Shown piece by piece: positions 1 through 7,227 of a stretch of DNA of 64,000 nt. The stretch comes from Candidatus Altimarinota bacterium (lineage in GTDB: Bacteria > Patescibacteriota > Gracilibacteria > UBA4473), in NCBI GenBank assembly GCA_021734395.1, contig JAIPJB010000001.1, positions 1-64,000 of the forward strand, in the 5' to 3' direction. The notes under the pieces are model-generated. The model was not told the DNA's origin, did not search any database, and saw only the letters and a program-made list of their open reading frames with translations. Within the stretch, counting starts at the first letter, position 1; each line of letters begins with the position of its first letter. Position numbers and translations under genes: made by a program.

Positions 1-19
1 CCGTTGCCTCAAGGACTGA
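1..19 (+). CDS. 3' tail of a DGR variable target protein (partial)
   Basis: The window opens inside a reading frame: codons from base 2 read Arg-Cys-Leu-Lys-Asp and stop at TGA (17-19). Bases 1-18 are identical to bases 778-795 at the end of the template repeat next to the reverse transcriptase, and identity stops at base 19/796. An RCLKD-type ending is typical of the Fibrobacter succinogenes major paralogous domain (FISUMP), a C-type-lectin-like fold used as a DGR variable domain. This is therefore most likely the last codons of the variable repeat of a diversified surface protein whose body lies left of the window. Only 18 bases are visible, so the identity of the whole gene is inference. 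Confidence 0.7.
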
Positions 20-599
20 TAATTCGACCCTTTGACTTCTTTGTCTCTTTTTTCTTTGCGAGCGAAGCGAGCAAAGGGGTACTCCCAGTTAATTTCTTGT
101 CATTCCGGCGCACCTCTGTCATTCCTGCGCATGCAGGAATCTCTCTGTCATTCCGGTTCATAACGCAGTGGAGATACCGGAATCTCTCTGTCATTCCTGC
201 GCATGCAGGAATCCATCTCATCTTCTATTTCGGAGATCCTGGGACAAGCCCGGGATGACATAAAGAGTAAAGGTGTCGTTCCTCCCTTTCTGTCATTCCG
301 GCCGAAGTGCCGGAATCTTTTGTCATTCCGGTTCGTAACGCAGTGGAGATACCGGAATCTCATTTATCCATTCCCCAGATACTTTTAACAATAAAAAGAT
401 AATAACCGAGAAGGAAAGCTTGATTTTAATTTTTTATAAATTATATTAAAAAAGGTCAGGTTTTTTTGTGCTACGGTTCAAAAAAGAGAGCCATATCAGT
501 CCAATAGCCCCCTTGCTTTTCGTGCAAGGTATGATGAGGAGGTTCCTCGTTTCTTGTTTTTTTCTTAAAACAGGCAACAAATACAGTGGCTATCAAAAT
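20..599. repeat. Cluster of dispersed palindromes between DGR target and template repeat
   Basis: This gene-free stretch is mostly repeats. Several units have the form GTCATTCC, a palindrome, then GGAATC: a GCGCATGC-centred type near 117-141 and 201-213, and a GTTCGTAACGCAGTGG-centred type near 149-183 and 321-360. Another form ends GACAAGCCCGGGATGAC (243-260). From about 390 to 599 the DNA is AT-rich. The end of that part may be degenerate sequence related to the FISUMP coding region just upstream of the template repeat. No plausible gene is seen; short open frames here are by-products of the repeats. Confidence 0.75.
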
Positions 600-795
600 T
601 TTCAGCGCCTTTAGCTGGCTACCGAAATGTAACAGGAGGTTTCAACAATAGTGGATCAAATGCGAACGTCTGGTCGTCTTCTCAGAATAGCTCTACAAAT
701 GCATGGAGACGCAATCTGAATTCGGGCTACTCGACAATCAACCGTAATACAAACAATAAGAACAATGGCTTCTCCCTCCGTTGCCTCAAGGACTG
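600..795 (+). repeat. DGR template repeat (TR)
   Basis: Read in the frame of base 620 (GGC TAC CGA), this non-genic segment encodes a FISUMP-like C-terminus: GYRNVTGGFNN, then VWSSSQNSS, AWRRNLNSGYS and ending GFSLRCLKD. About 14 AAC/AAT codons fall between 641 and 770, the hallmark of a template repeat whose adenines are mutated during cDNA synthesis. Its 3' end (778-795) is identical to the variable-repeat tail at 1-18. The left boundary is uncertain; homology to the protein family can be followed in frame back to about 600. There is no start codon or ribosome site, so it is a template and not a gene. The transcript would read toward the reverse transcriptase at 1105. Confidence 0.85.
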
Positions 796-1104
796 GTTTT
801 ATTTCTTTCTTCTTGTCATTCCTGCGCCCATCTGTCATTCCTGCGCATGCAGGAATCTCTTTGTCATTCCGGTTCGACACATAGTGGAGATACCGGAATC
901 TTCGTCCTCTACCTAAGATCCCGGGACAAGCCCGGGATGACATAAAGAGTAAAGGTGTCGTTCCTCCCTTTCTGTCATTCCTGCGCATTCTTGTCATTCC
1001 GGTTCGTAACGCAGTGGAGATACCGGAATCTCCCCTAAAAATTAAATTTAGATAAATTTTTAATTTGTCATTCAATCATTGATTTTTTAGAATGAAATTA
1101 AAAT
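796..1104. repeat. Palindrome cluster between TR and reverse transcriptase
   Basis: The stretch holds at least four dispersed repeat units: GTCATTCCTGCGCATGCAGG (834-853), GTCATTCCGGTTCGACAC (863-880), a CCCGGGACAAGCCCGGGATGAC unit ending near 941, and GTCATTCCGGTTCGTAACGC (994-1013). The last 70 bases are AT-rich and lead into the reverse transcriptase gene. No gene is supported here. Part of this region could be the structured spacer RNA that follows the template repeat in a DGR transcript, but no specific fold was recognised. Confidence 0.7.
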
Positions 1105-2253
1105 ATGGAAGTCCCCCCTCATTTATTACAGGATCTTTTTCAAGCGTATTTTGATGCTCGAAGAAACAAAAGAAATACCAATAATCAGCTCCAATTTGAA
1201 CTGAATTATGAAAAAAATATTTTCGCCCTTTTTTCTCAATTAAAAGATAAATCCTACTCCATTTCCAAAAGTATTTGTTTTATTGTTTTTTATCCCGTAA
1301 AACGAGAAATTTTTGCTGGAGATTTTCGTGATAGAGTTATCCATCATTTAGTCTTCAATGCGCTCAATCCTCTCTTTGAAAAACTATTTATATACGATAG
1401 TTACAGTTGTAGAAAAGAAAAAGGTCCTCTTTTTGGTATAAAAAGAGTGCAATATTTTCATCGATCATGCTCTCGTAATTACCAAAAAGAATCTTTTTTC
1501 CTTAAATTGGATATTCAGGGATATTTTATGTCCATTGATCAAAAAATCCTTTTCCAAAAAATACAACGAGCAATCCAACGGAAACAGATCCCTTATGCGG
1601 AATTTTGGTTATGGCTTTTAGAACTTATTATCTTTCATGACCCCACAAAAAACTGCGTCATGAAAGGACACAAAAAAGATTGGGACGGGTTGCCTCCTTC
1701 CAAAAGTCTGTTTGGTACTTCGTGTGGAACAGGTCTTCCTATTGGCAATCTTACTTCTCAACTTTTCGGAAATGTATACCTCAATGATTTTGATCATTTT
1801 ATAAAATCTCAAATGAAGTGTCGGTATTATGGTCGTTATGTAGATGATTTCGTCATATTGGATAATGATAAAGAATTTCTCAAATTTCTTATTCCCAAAA
1901 TAAAAACATTCCTTCACGAAAACACAAGACTTATTTTACATCCCAAAAAAATTCATTTGCAACCCTGCAAAAACGGAATTCCTTTTTTGGGAGCAATTAT
2001 AAAGCCCTATAGAACCTATGTCAGAAATCGAACAAAAGGAGCTTTTTTCAAAAAAATTCAATATTGGGAAAATCAAATGCCTCTCTCTTCCAAAGAAAAA
2101 CAATCCTGTACTTCCTGCTTGCAATCATATTTGGGACTGATGAAACACTTCAATACTTCGCGTCTTCAGGAAAAAATGATCCAAAGAAACATGTCTCCTG
2201 AGTTACGAAAAATTTTTCACAAAAATAAACCTCCCATTTATGACCACATATAA
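1105..2253 (+). CDS. DGR reverse transcriptase
   Basis: A 382-residue group-II-intron-like reverse transcriptase of the diversity-generating retroelement type. The palm Asp of motif 3 is D136 in LDIQGYF. Motif 4 reads GLPIGNLTSQLFGN with I213-G-N-L-T-S-Q219, the IGxxxSQ signature that separates DGR enzymes from other bacterial RTs (which have QGxxxSP). The catalytic YVDD is residues 245-248. Downstream IPFLGAII fits the primer-grip region. No maturase or endonuclease domain follows, as expected for the class. It would copy the template repeat at 600-795 into adenine-mutated cDNA that replaces the variable repeat of the target gene. It overlaps the Avd gene by 14 bases, suggesting co-translation. 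Start chosen at the first ATG; no clear ribosome site. Confidence 0.95.
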   Translation: MEVPPHLLQDLFQAYFDARRNKRNTNNQLQFELNYEKNIFALFSQLKDKSYSISKSICFIVFYPVKREIFAGDFRDRVIHHLVFNALNPLFEKLFIYDSYSCRKEKGPLFGIKRVQYFHRSCSRNYQKESFFLKLDIQGYFMSIDQKILFQKIQRAIQRKQIPYAEFWLWLLELIIFHDPTKNCVMKGHKKDWDGLPPSKSLFGTSCGTGLPIGNLTSQLFGNVYLNDFDHFIKSQMKCRYYGRYVDDFVILDNDKEFLKFLIPKIKTFLHENTRLILHPKKIHLQPCKNGIPFLGAIIKPYRTYVRNRTKGAFFKKIQYWENQMPLSSKEKQSCTSCLQSYLGLMKHFNTSRLQEKMIQRNMSPELRKIFHKNKPPIYDHI

Positions 2254-2617
2254 TAATTTACCGCTTTATAAAGGCAGTTATGACTTTCTCTTGGCAACTT
2301 TTCAAATTTGTAAGCATTTTAGCAAAGAATATAAATATACAATCGGCGATGATCTCAAAAAAGAAATAACTCTCCTCGTAAAAAATATTTATCATGCCAA
2401 TGGAAGTCAAAAAAATCGCGTGCAATATATTCAGCAAGCACAGGAAAATGTTGAAACAATCCGCCTTTATATTCGTCTTCTCAAAGATCTTCATCAAATC
2501 AATATCGAAAAATTCACAACACTCAACGAAAAACTGGAATCAATCTCCAAGCAGCTTTCTGCATGGAAAAAATATTCAGAAGCAAATCAACCCCAAAAAT
2601 CTAGTTCTTTTTGTTGA
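2240..2617 (+). CDS. avd: Avd-like DGR accessory protein (four-helix bundle)
   Basis: A 125-residue, largely helical basic protein. The opening LPLYKGSYDFLLATFQICKH, then GDDLKKEITLLVKNIYHAN and a C-terminal TIRLYIRLLKDL helix match the pattern of the Avd/23S-rRNA-intervening-sequence four-helix-bundle family. In studied DGRs Avd forms a pentamer that binds the reverse transcriptase and template RNA and is needed for mutagenic homing. Its start lies 14 bases inside the end of the RT gene, in a different frame. In the Bordetella phage DGR avd lies upstream of the TR; here it follows the RT. The call rests on pattern plus position beside a DGR RT. Confidence 0.85.
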   Translation: MTTYNNLPLYKGSYDFLLATFQICKHFSKEYKYTIGDDLKKEITLLVKNIYHANGSQKNRVQYIQQAQENVETIRLYIRLLKDLHQINIEKFTTLNEKLESISKQLSAWKKYSEANQPQKSSSFC

Positions 2618-2996
2618 TATTGCTTTTTCAGCTTTATCATTCCTGCGCACCTCTGTCATTCCTGCGTATGCAGGAATCTCTTTGTCATTCTGGTTCGGCA
2701 CGCAGTGAAGATATCAGAATCTTCGTCCTCTACCTAAGATCCCGGGACAAGCCCGGGATGACACAATCAGGAATCTCATTTATCTATTTCTGAGATACCG
2801 GTATGTCGCTCCGCTCCAACCGGTATGACAACTTTTTTCTGTCATTCCTGCGCATGCAGGAATCCATCTCATCTTCTATTTCGGAGATCCCGGGACAAGC
2901 CCGGGATGACATAATACTGTCATCCTGACACACTCTTGTCATTCCTGCGTATTCTTGTCATTCCGGCCGAAGTGCCGGAATCTTTATATTCCTCTT
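2618..2996. repeat. Palindrome cluster downstream of the DGR
   Basis: No gene. The stretch is a string of the same repeat types as on the other side of the DGR: GTCATTCCTGCGTATGCAGG (2656-2675), CCCGGGACAAGCCCGGGATGAC units ending near 2762 and 2911, an ACCGGTATGTCGCTCCG unit (2798-2814) ending in CCGGTATGAC (2820-2829), GTCATTCCTGCGCATGCAGG (2841-2860), and a GTCATTCCGGCCGAAGTG unit at 2957. The DGR is thus bounded on both sides by the same palindrome families. Confidence 0.75.
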
Positions 2997-3411
2997 GTCA
3001 TTCCGGCTGAAGTGCCGGAATCTCCTCCAATACTTGACTTCATCAAAAACGCTATGACAAAATAGAATTATGAAAACTTATTATGTATATATCCTCACGA
3101 ATAAAAAACAAGGAGTTCTGTACATAGGTGTCACCAATAATATAACCCGAAGAATATACGAACACAAAAAAGGAATCTTTGAAGGCTTTTCCAAAAAATA
3201 CAACTTAAAAAAACTTGTTTGGTTTGATGAAACGAACGATGTTTCTGCGGCTATTGAGACAGAAAAACGAATGAAGAAATGGAAGCGCCAGTATAAAATA
3301 AATGTTATAGAAGCATTAAATCCTTCTTGGAGAGATTTAAGTGAAGATTTCTTGGATATGGATTGGATGGAATGAGATACCGGTATGTCGTTTCACTCCA
3401 ACCGGTATGAC
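2997..3411. mobile_element. GIY-YIG cassette 1 with palindromic ends
   Basis: A 415-bp unit that begins with GTCATTCCGGCTGAAGTGCC (a palindrome closed by GGAATC) and ends with an ACCGGTATGTCG...CCGGTATGAC palindrome, so the outer ends are GTCAT and ATGAC in inverted orientation. It encloses only the GIY-YIG gene at 3070-3375. Two other GIY-YIG genes in the window (4021-4403 and 42285-42660) are boxed the same way with unrelated palindrome cores. Calling it a mobile element is inference from this shared architecture. Confidence 0.5.
3070..3375 (+). CDS. Small GIY-YIG nuclease-domain protein
   Basis: A 101-residue single-domain GIY-YIG protein of the UvrC N-terminal/YhbQ-like type. The GIY motif is seen as YYVYILTNKK near residues 4-13 and YIG as VLYIGVTNNI near 17-26, followed by RRIYEHK with the catalytic Arg and His, and a later conserved Glu in AAIETEKRMKKW. 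The NPSWRDLSEDFL ending is shared with the copies at 42322 and, less closely, 4058. Proteins of this size lack a DNA-recognition domain. Their cellular role is not established; roles in repair and in repeat or homing activity have been proposed for relatives. It sits alone between palindromic repeats with no operon partner. Confidence 0.9.
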   Translation: MKTYYVYILTNKKQGVLYIGVTNNITRRIYEHKKGIFEGFSKKYNLKKLVWFDETNDVSAAIETEKRMKKWKRQYKINVIEALNPSWRDLSEDFLDMDWME

Positions 3412-3654
3412 AATTTTTTTTCTGTCATTCCTGCACACTTTTGTCATTCCTGCGCATGCAGGAATCTCATTTATCTATTTCTAAGATACCGGTATGTCGC
3501 TCCGCTCCAACCGGTATGACAACTTTTTCTTTTATCATTCCTCCCTTTGTTGTCATTCCTGCGCACCTCTGTCATTCCGGCCGAAGTGCCGGAATCTTTT
3601 TATTTTTTCTTGTTTTTTTTATGCTCAAAGTGCTATCATGAGAACAATAAAAAA
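3412..3654. repeat. Palindrome cluster
   Basis: A further run of dispersed units: GTCATTCCTGCGCATGCAGG (3441-3460), an ACCGGTATGTCGCTCCG unit ending in GGTATGAC (3487-3521), and GTCATTCCGGCCGAAGTGCC (3570-3589). After 3600 the DNA becomes AT-rich, with TATCAT at 3633 as a weak -10 candidate for the frameshifted gene that follows. Confidence 0.65.
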
Positions 3655-4016
3655 ATGAAAAACTCATATTGTCCGTTGCCTTGGTTTCTGTTGCCAGCAT
3701 AGGTATTGTTTTGGGGTATGGAACCAATCGTATCGATGCTTTGGATGATGCAGGATTGAGTCTTTTTGATAACGATTCCAATGGTATTTTTATTCAAGAT
3801 GGTGGAAATGTGGGCATCGGGACGACTGCTCCTACTCAAGCCCTTGATGTAAACGGTCGTGTCCGCCTCCGAGCAAACGGAAAAGGCACGTGTGACGCGG
3901 ATGCCGCTGGAGCCATCGCATACGAAGAGACTGCCAATGTCGGTTACTTCTACGGCTGTAAAAAAACCGGCGAAGCGACCTATCAGTGGTTCGTGCTGGA
4001 GATATTTGGGGAGTAA
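3655..4016 (+). pseudogene. Secreted S74/tail-fibre-like small protein, frameshifted after codon 3
   Basis: From ATG 3655 the frame reads MKNSYCPL and stops within 50 bases. One base added to the A run at 3658-3662 would give MKKLILSVALVSVASIGIVLG, a good signal peptide, and continue in the open frame that runs from 3669 to TAA at 4014. The mature part contains VGIGTTAPTQALDVNGRVRL, the motif found before trimeric S74-type or tail-fibre-like domains, then two Cys (KGTCDADAAG and YFYGCKKT). The lesion is a single-base loss in a homopolymer: it may be real, phase-variable, or a sequencing error. An alternative TTG start at 3669 would give a 115-residue product that keeps most of the hydrophobic core of the signal. 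Confidence 0.7.
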
Positions 4017-4020
4017 GAAA

Positions 4021-4403
4021 GTCATCCCCGTGAAGACGGGGATCCAAAGCTTTTCAATTGATGGAACCAAAACAACCAGCGGTGTATATCCTAGCCAATA
4101 AAAAGAACGGCACTCTGTACATAGGAGTAACGAGTGATTTAGAACATCGTGTCTGGGAACACAAACAGGAAAAAATACCTGGATTCACAAAAAAATATTC
4201 CATAAACAAGCTCGTGTACTATGAGCTTTATGAGAACATAAGAAATGCGATCCAACGAGAAAAAGATCTCAAGCATTGGAATCGACTTTGGAAGTTGAGA
4301 TTGATAAATCAATATAATTCGAATTGGAAAGATTTATACGAAGACATCGCGAGATAAAAATAATGCGTGCGAAGGTTTGGGTTCCCGCCTCCGCGGGAAT
4401 GAC
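4021..4403. mobile_element. GIY-YIG cassette 2 with palindromic ends
   Basis: A 383-bp unit starting GTCATCCCCGTGAAGACGGG and ending with a palindrome that finishes CCGCGGGAATGAC. It contains a single GIY-YIG gene. The left end starts 4 bases after the stop codon of the frameshifted gene before it, suggesting insertion right at a gene end. Architecture matches cassettes 1 and 3; mobility is inferred, not shown. Confidence 0.5.
4058..4357 (+). CDS. Small GIY-YIG nuclease-domain protein
   Basis: A 99-residue single-domain GIY-YIG protein (start ATG 4058 or the adjacent in-frame ATG at 4061). Motifs: AVYILANKKNG (GIY position), TLYIGVTSDLEHRVWEHK (YIG plus catalytic Arg/His), PGFTKKYSINKLVYYE, and AIQREKDLKHWNRLWK with the metal-binding Glu. 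It resembles the copies at 3070 and 42322 but is clearly diverged, so these are not recent duplicates. The upstream palindrome ends 13 bases before the start codon, leaving no room for an independent promoter outside the repeat. Confidence 0.9.
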   Translation: MMEPKQPAVYILANKKNGTLYIGVTSDLEHRVWEHKQEKIPGFTKKYSINKLVYYELYENIRNAIQREKDLKHWNRLWKLRLINQYNSNWKDLYEDIAR

Positions 4404-4598
4404 TACTGAAATTTTGGTATCCTCAAGGGTACGAATCCAAAATCATTCCTGTCATTGCGAGAACGATCCCGCAAATGCGGGAAAGGACGTGGCAATCTCA
4501 GGGAATTATTTTGAGATTGCTTCGTCATCCCGCCTTGGCGGTATTCCTCGCAATGACAAGGAAAAGCCAAGACCGGTCTTGAAATACAAAACTGGAAT
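4404..4598. repeat. Long palindromic repeat with GTCATTGCGAG ends
   Basis: Bases 4452-4558 form one element that starts GTCATTGCGAGAACGATC and ends CCTCGCAATGAC, with inner GATCCCGCAAATGCGGG and GGCAATCTC/GAGATTGC arms. A related element lies at 14040-14165. A GGTATCC...GGGTACGAATCC palindrome (about 4416-4438) lies just before it. An AAGACCGGTCTT palindrome (4569-4580) follows, near the 3' end of the minus-strand surface-protein gene, and could serve as its terminator; the same motif recurs downstream of the gene ending at 53465. Confidence 0.65.
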
Positions 4599-7190
4599 CT
4601 ACTTCATCTCCAACACCAGCTTCACCGCTTCCGCCCGAGTCAGCGGCGCGTGAGGACGAAATGTCCCGTCCTCATATCCTTTAACAATTCCTCGACGAGC
4701 CGCTTCCCCAACCCACGGACGTTCCCAACCGTGAACATCTGTAAACCCTCCCCCTTTGAAAAAGGGGGAGGTGGAGGGGGATTTTTCAGGATTCGTATCC
4801 TGGGGATACGAATCCAATACGGGCTCATCTGATACAGGCTCAAAACCATCCGCCGCCAAAAGAATCTTGACCCCTTCGGCTCGAGTGAGATTCTGCAGGG
4901 GACGAAATGTCCCGTCTTCATATCCTTTGATAATTCCCTGCCCGACCAAAGCCATCACGGCGTTATAAAATTCGGAAGTCTCTGGAACATCCTGAAACCC
5001 CGATTCTTTCGGATTCGTATCCCTTGAAGGATACGAATCCAATTGTACGACCATCTTCACAAAATCCCCCCGATCAATCGCCCGATCCAGATGCAATTTC
5101 CCATTGAGCTCTGGTTCTAGTAAATCTTTTTTCACCGCCTGTATCGCGTATCCAGCCGCCCAGTGAGACGGATCAAAATCCCGAAAAAAAGCACGATCAG
5201 AAGGAATCGGCTCACTCCTCTGTCCTTCTCGGACAGACAGACACCGAAAAGCCGTGCAAAATTCTACCTGCGAGCTCACTCCAAAAGCCTCGGCCACAAA
5301 CTCCGGAAACCGAACAAAAAGTTCTTTTTGCGCTTCTGAAAAAGGGGCAATCTCAATCAGCGTGTCCGGATCCACTCGGTCAGGATAATCAAATTGTTGC
5401 CACAGAATGCTTTCAGGATTCGTATCCTGGGGATACGAATCCAAAGAAATAGGATACAACGGCACGCCTCCAGAAAATCGTGCATTCGTTTGGGGAGAGA
5501 ATAATTCCGGATCCTGCAATCGGAGTATTTCCCGCTCGATATTTCTTTTTTTTAGATCAAATTCTAAATTTTGATCGCTGAAGTGTGAAATCGAACTCAA
5601 TTTGGCCTCCAATTCGCTTCTCTGAGTGCTTTGATCAAAGAACGATGTCTGTATCCCAAAACTCCGTCCCAAGGCCAACAGGGCGTCAATAAATTCGATT
5701 TGGGATTCGGACTCCGGGAAATGAGGATTCCTATCCTCGGGATAGAAATCCAAAACAAATAATTTCAAAATTTCCGCTATTTTTCGTGCTCCCCAGACTC
5801 GAGACAAAAAAGCGGCTTCTTTTTTCTGATCTGCCCAAAACGGCACCGTTTTTCGTCCCGTAAAAAAAACAGGCCACTTTCGAACACCGGCCTGATATTC
5901 TGTCGGCAACACTTCAGAAAAATTTTTTGATCCGTCGGAAAAAGAAATTTTCTCTCGCCAGTTCTCCCATCGATCCAAAAAATCTTCTTTTTCTGGAAGA
6001 CCTGTCGCGCTCTGAAACAGTTTTTGAAAAAATCCACCGGACAGTTTCGCGAACAAATGCAGGTTTTTATTTTCAGGAGAGAAAGAAAATGCAATCACCG
6101 AAGCAGGCAAGACCTCCGGATCGATCCAAAAGTCCTGGTCGGTAAAAAGGACGACTGTTCCTTCAGAAAAATCGGAGGGAATACTGATTCCTTTTGTAAA
6201 TGTTCCGTCTCCCACAGGCTTCATGCGCTCCAGCGCCTGAGAGAAATCTCGCCGAAAAGCAAAATCATTGTCCGAAAATCCGTCCTCATACTCTTCCCAT
6301 CCTTCGCCAAGAAAGGCGAAAGAAACCTCCTTTCCGTCCCACAGCTCCAAGAGAAACGAAAGCCATTCTTGCACGCGATCCCATTTTTCTCCCAGCATCG
6401 AGCCGGTCCGATCCACGAGAAACAATATTTTTTGGGGATTTTTTTTCTCTTCCCTCGGTTGAAAAAATCCCCGATACACATGTTCTCTCAAATCGTATTC
6501 GAGAACAGGACGATCTTTGGTACTCCAGAAAAAAGAAAAATGCTGATCTGGCGAAAAGAAAGCTTTTTTAATCAAGAATGCTGTCTGATCCGAGCCTTTT
6601 TCTACCAACGCTTCGTCTTGCAAAGAAGCAAGAAATCCCGTCAGCGGCTCATCATGAGAGAGTGAGAAAGCCAGCTCCCACGCCTCACTCTTGATCCCGT
6701 CCGCGAGAAATATCTGCTGGTATTGGAAATCATCAATGACTTGAGGGGTTGATTCAAACGTCAACTTGAGTGATTTTTTCTCGCCGGGCGAAAACATGAT
6801 CGAATCCGAAATAAAAATTCGCGACCACTGTCCCAGAGAAAAAAACCGATGATCCCGATGCAATGCTGCTTTTTCAAAAAGAAATGCTCGGGCTTCTTCT
6901 TCTTTGAGTATCCCAAAAGGATGTCCCCCACTCTGCACAAAAAAAGAAATATTTTCTGCCTTTTCGGGCAGAGGAAAAACAAATCGTAATTCTTGAGGCT
7001 GATCGGTTGTATTGTGTAGTTGATCTCTTATTTCCGTGCGAGTAATTCCTTCTCCGGCATATATTTGTACTCGCCGCTCTGTACGGAAAAACAAAGATTC
7101 AAATGATTGCGTTGAAGTATCCCACGAAAAAAAAGCATATCCATTTCCCCACAAGAGAATCCCCCAGCAAGCGACGATGAGTCGTTTCAT
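4599..7190 (-). CDS. VIT/VWA surface protein with C-terminal SLH domains
   Basis: Start chosen at ATG 7190 (MKRLIVACWGILLWGNGYAFF), a clear signal peptide; the open frame extends 28 codons further upstream without one. The 863-residue product has a VIT-like N-domain (FESLFFRTERRVQIYAGEG, then RFVFPLPEKA), a von Willebrand A domain with a degenerate MIDAS (FLVDRTGSM, first Asp about residue 260), a long linker, and two to three S-layer-homology repeats in the last 200 residues (twice IKGYEDGTFRP/VKGYEDGTFRP, then LTRAE). SLH domains usually anchor proteins to the cell-wall or S-layer polymer. It ends the minus-strand envelope cluster, 37 bases after the PKD gene. Four in-frame palindromes encode LDSYPQDTNP-like peptides, and a further repeat adds a PSTSPFFKGGG peptide. 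Confidence 0.9.
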   Translation of the reverse strand: MKRLIVACWGILLWGNGYAFFSWDTSTQSFESLFFRTERRVQIYAGEGITRTEIRDQLHNTTDQPQELRFVFPLPEKAENISFFVQSGGHPFGILKEEEARAFLFEKAALHRDHRFFSLGQWSRIFISDSIMFSPGEKKSLKLTFESTPQVIDDFQYQQIFLADGIKSEAWELAFSLSHDEPLTGFLASLQDEALVEKGSDQTAFLIKKAFFSPDQHFSFFWSTKDRPVLEYDLREHVYRGFFQPREEKKNPQKILFLVDRTGSMLGEKWDRVQEWLSFLLELWDGKEVSFAFLGEGWEEYEDGFSDNDFAFRRDFSQALERMKPVGDGTFTKGISIPSDFSEGTVVLFTDQDFWIDPEVLPASVIAFSFSPENKNLHLFAKLSGGFFQKLFQSATGLPEKEDFLDRWENWREKISFSDGSKNFSEVLPTEYQAGVRKWPVFFTGRKTVPFWADQKKEAAFLSRVWGARKIAEILKLFVLDFYPEDRNPHFPESESQIEFIDALLALGRSFGIQTSFFDQSTQRSELEAKLSSISHFSDQNLEFDLKKRNIEREILRLQDPELFSPQTNARFSGGVPLYPISLDSYPQDTNPESILWQQFDYPDRVDPDTLIEIAPFSEAQKELFVRFPEFVAEAFGVSSQVEFCTAFRCLSVREGQRSEPIPSDRAFFRDFDPSHWAAGYAIQAVKKDLLEPELNGKLHLDRAIDRGDFVKMVVQLDSYPSRDTNPKESGFQDVPETSEFYNAVMALVGQGIIKGYEDGTFRPLQNLTRAEGVKILLAADGFEPVSDEPVLDSYPQDTNPEKSPSTSPFFKGGGFTDVHGWERPWVGEAARRGIVKGYEDGTFRPHAPLTRAEAVKLVLEMK
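4789..4815. repeat. In-frame palindromic element in SLH gene (copy 1)
   Basis: GGATTCGTATCC and its reverse complement GGATACGAATCC separated by 3 bases; on the coding strand this gives LDSYPQDTNP in the open frame. It lies between two SLH repeats. A second repeat type, AT the 4747-4783 stretch of CCCCTTTGAAAAAGGGGG, follows it directly and encodes SPFFKGGG. Confidence 0.85.
5011..5040. repeat. In-frame palindromic element in SLH gene (copy 2)
   Basis: GGATTCGTATCC and GGATACGAATCC with a 6-base centre, encoding LDSYPSRDTNP on the minus strand. It lies in the first SLH repeat, between KMVVQ and KESGFQDV. Confidence 0.85.
5416..5442. repeat. In-frame palindromic element in SLH gene (copy 3)
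   Basis: Sequence identical to copy 1 (3-base centre), encoding SLDSYPQDTNPES in the linker between the VWA and SLH parts. Perfect identity between copies 600 bases apart suggests recent spread or gene conversion. Confidence 0.85.
5725..5751. repeat. In-frame palindromic element in SLH gene (copy 4, diverged)
   Basis: GGATTCCTATCC and GGGATAGAAATCC, a diverged member encoding VLDFYPEDRNPHF. Compensatory changes keep both the palindrome and the open frame. Confidence 0.7.
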
Positions 7191-7227
7191 TTTTTTTATA
7201 GTATTTGGGAACTCCACAAAAAACAAA

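Noticed and set aside
656-1075. A 139-residue minus-strand open frame over the template repeat
   Set aside because: It is translated from repeat sequence (repeated CAGMT/RRND peptides) and runs antisense to the TR; no family pattern.
106-3602. Possible CRISPR array from many similar short repeats
   Set aside because: The units are palindromes with irregular spacing, mixed cores and both orientations; there are no constant-length unique spacers and no cas genes.
6024-6665. A 213-residue plus-strand frame antisense to the VWA/SLH gene
   Set aside because: Basic, low-complexity translation opposite a well-supported gene with clear domains.
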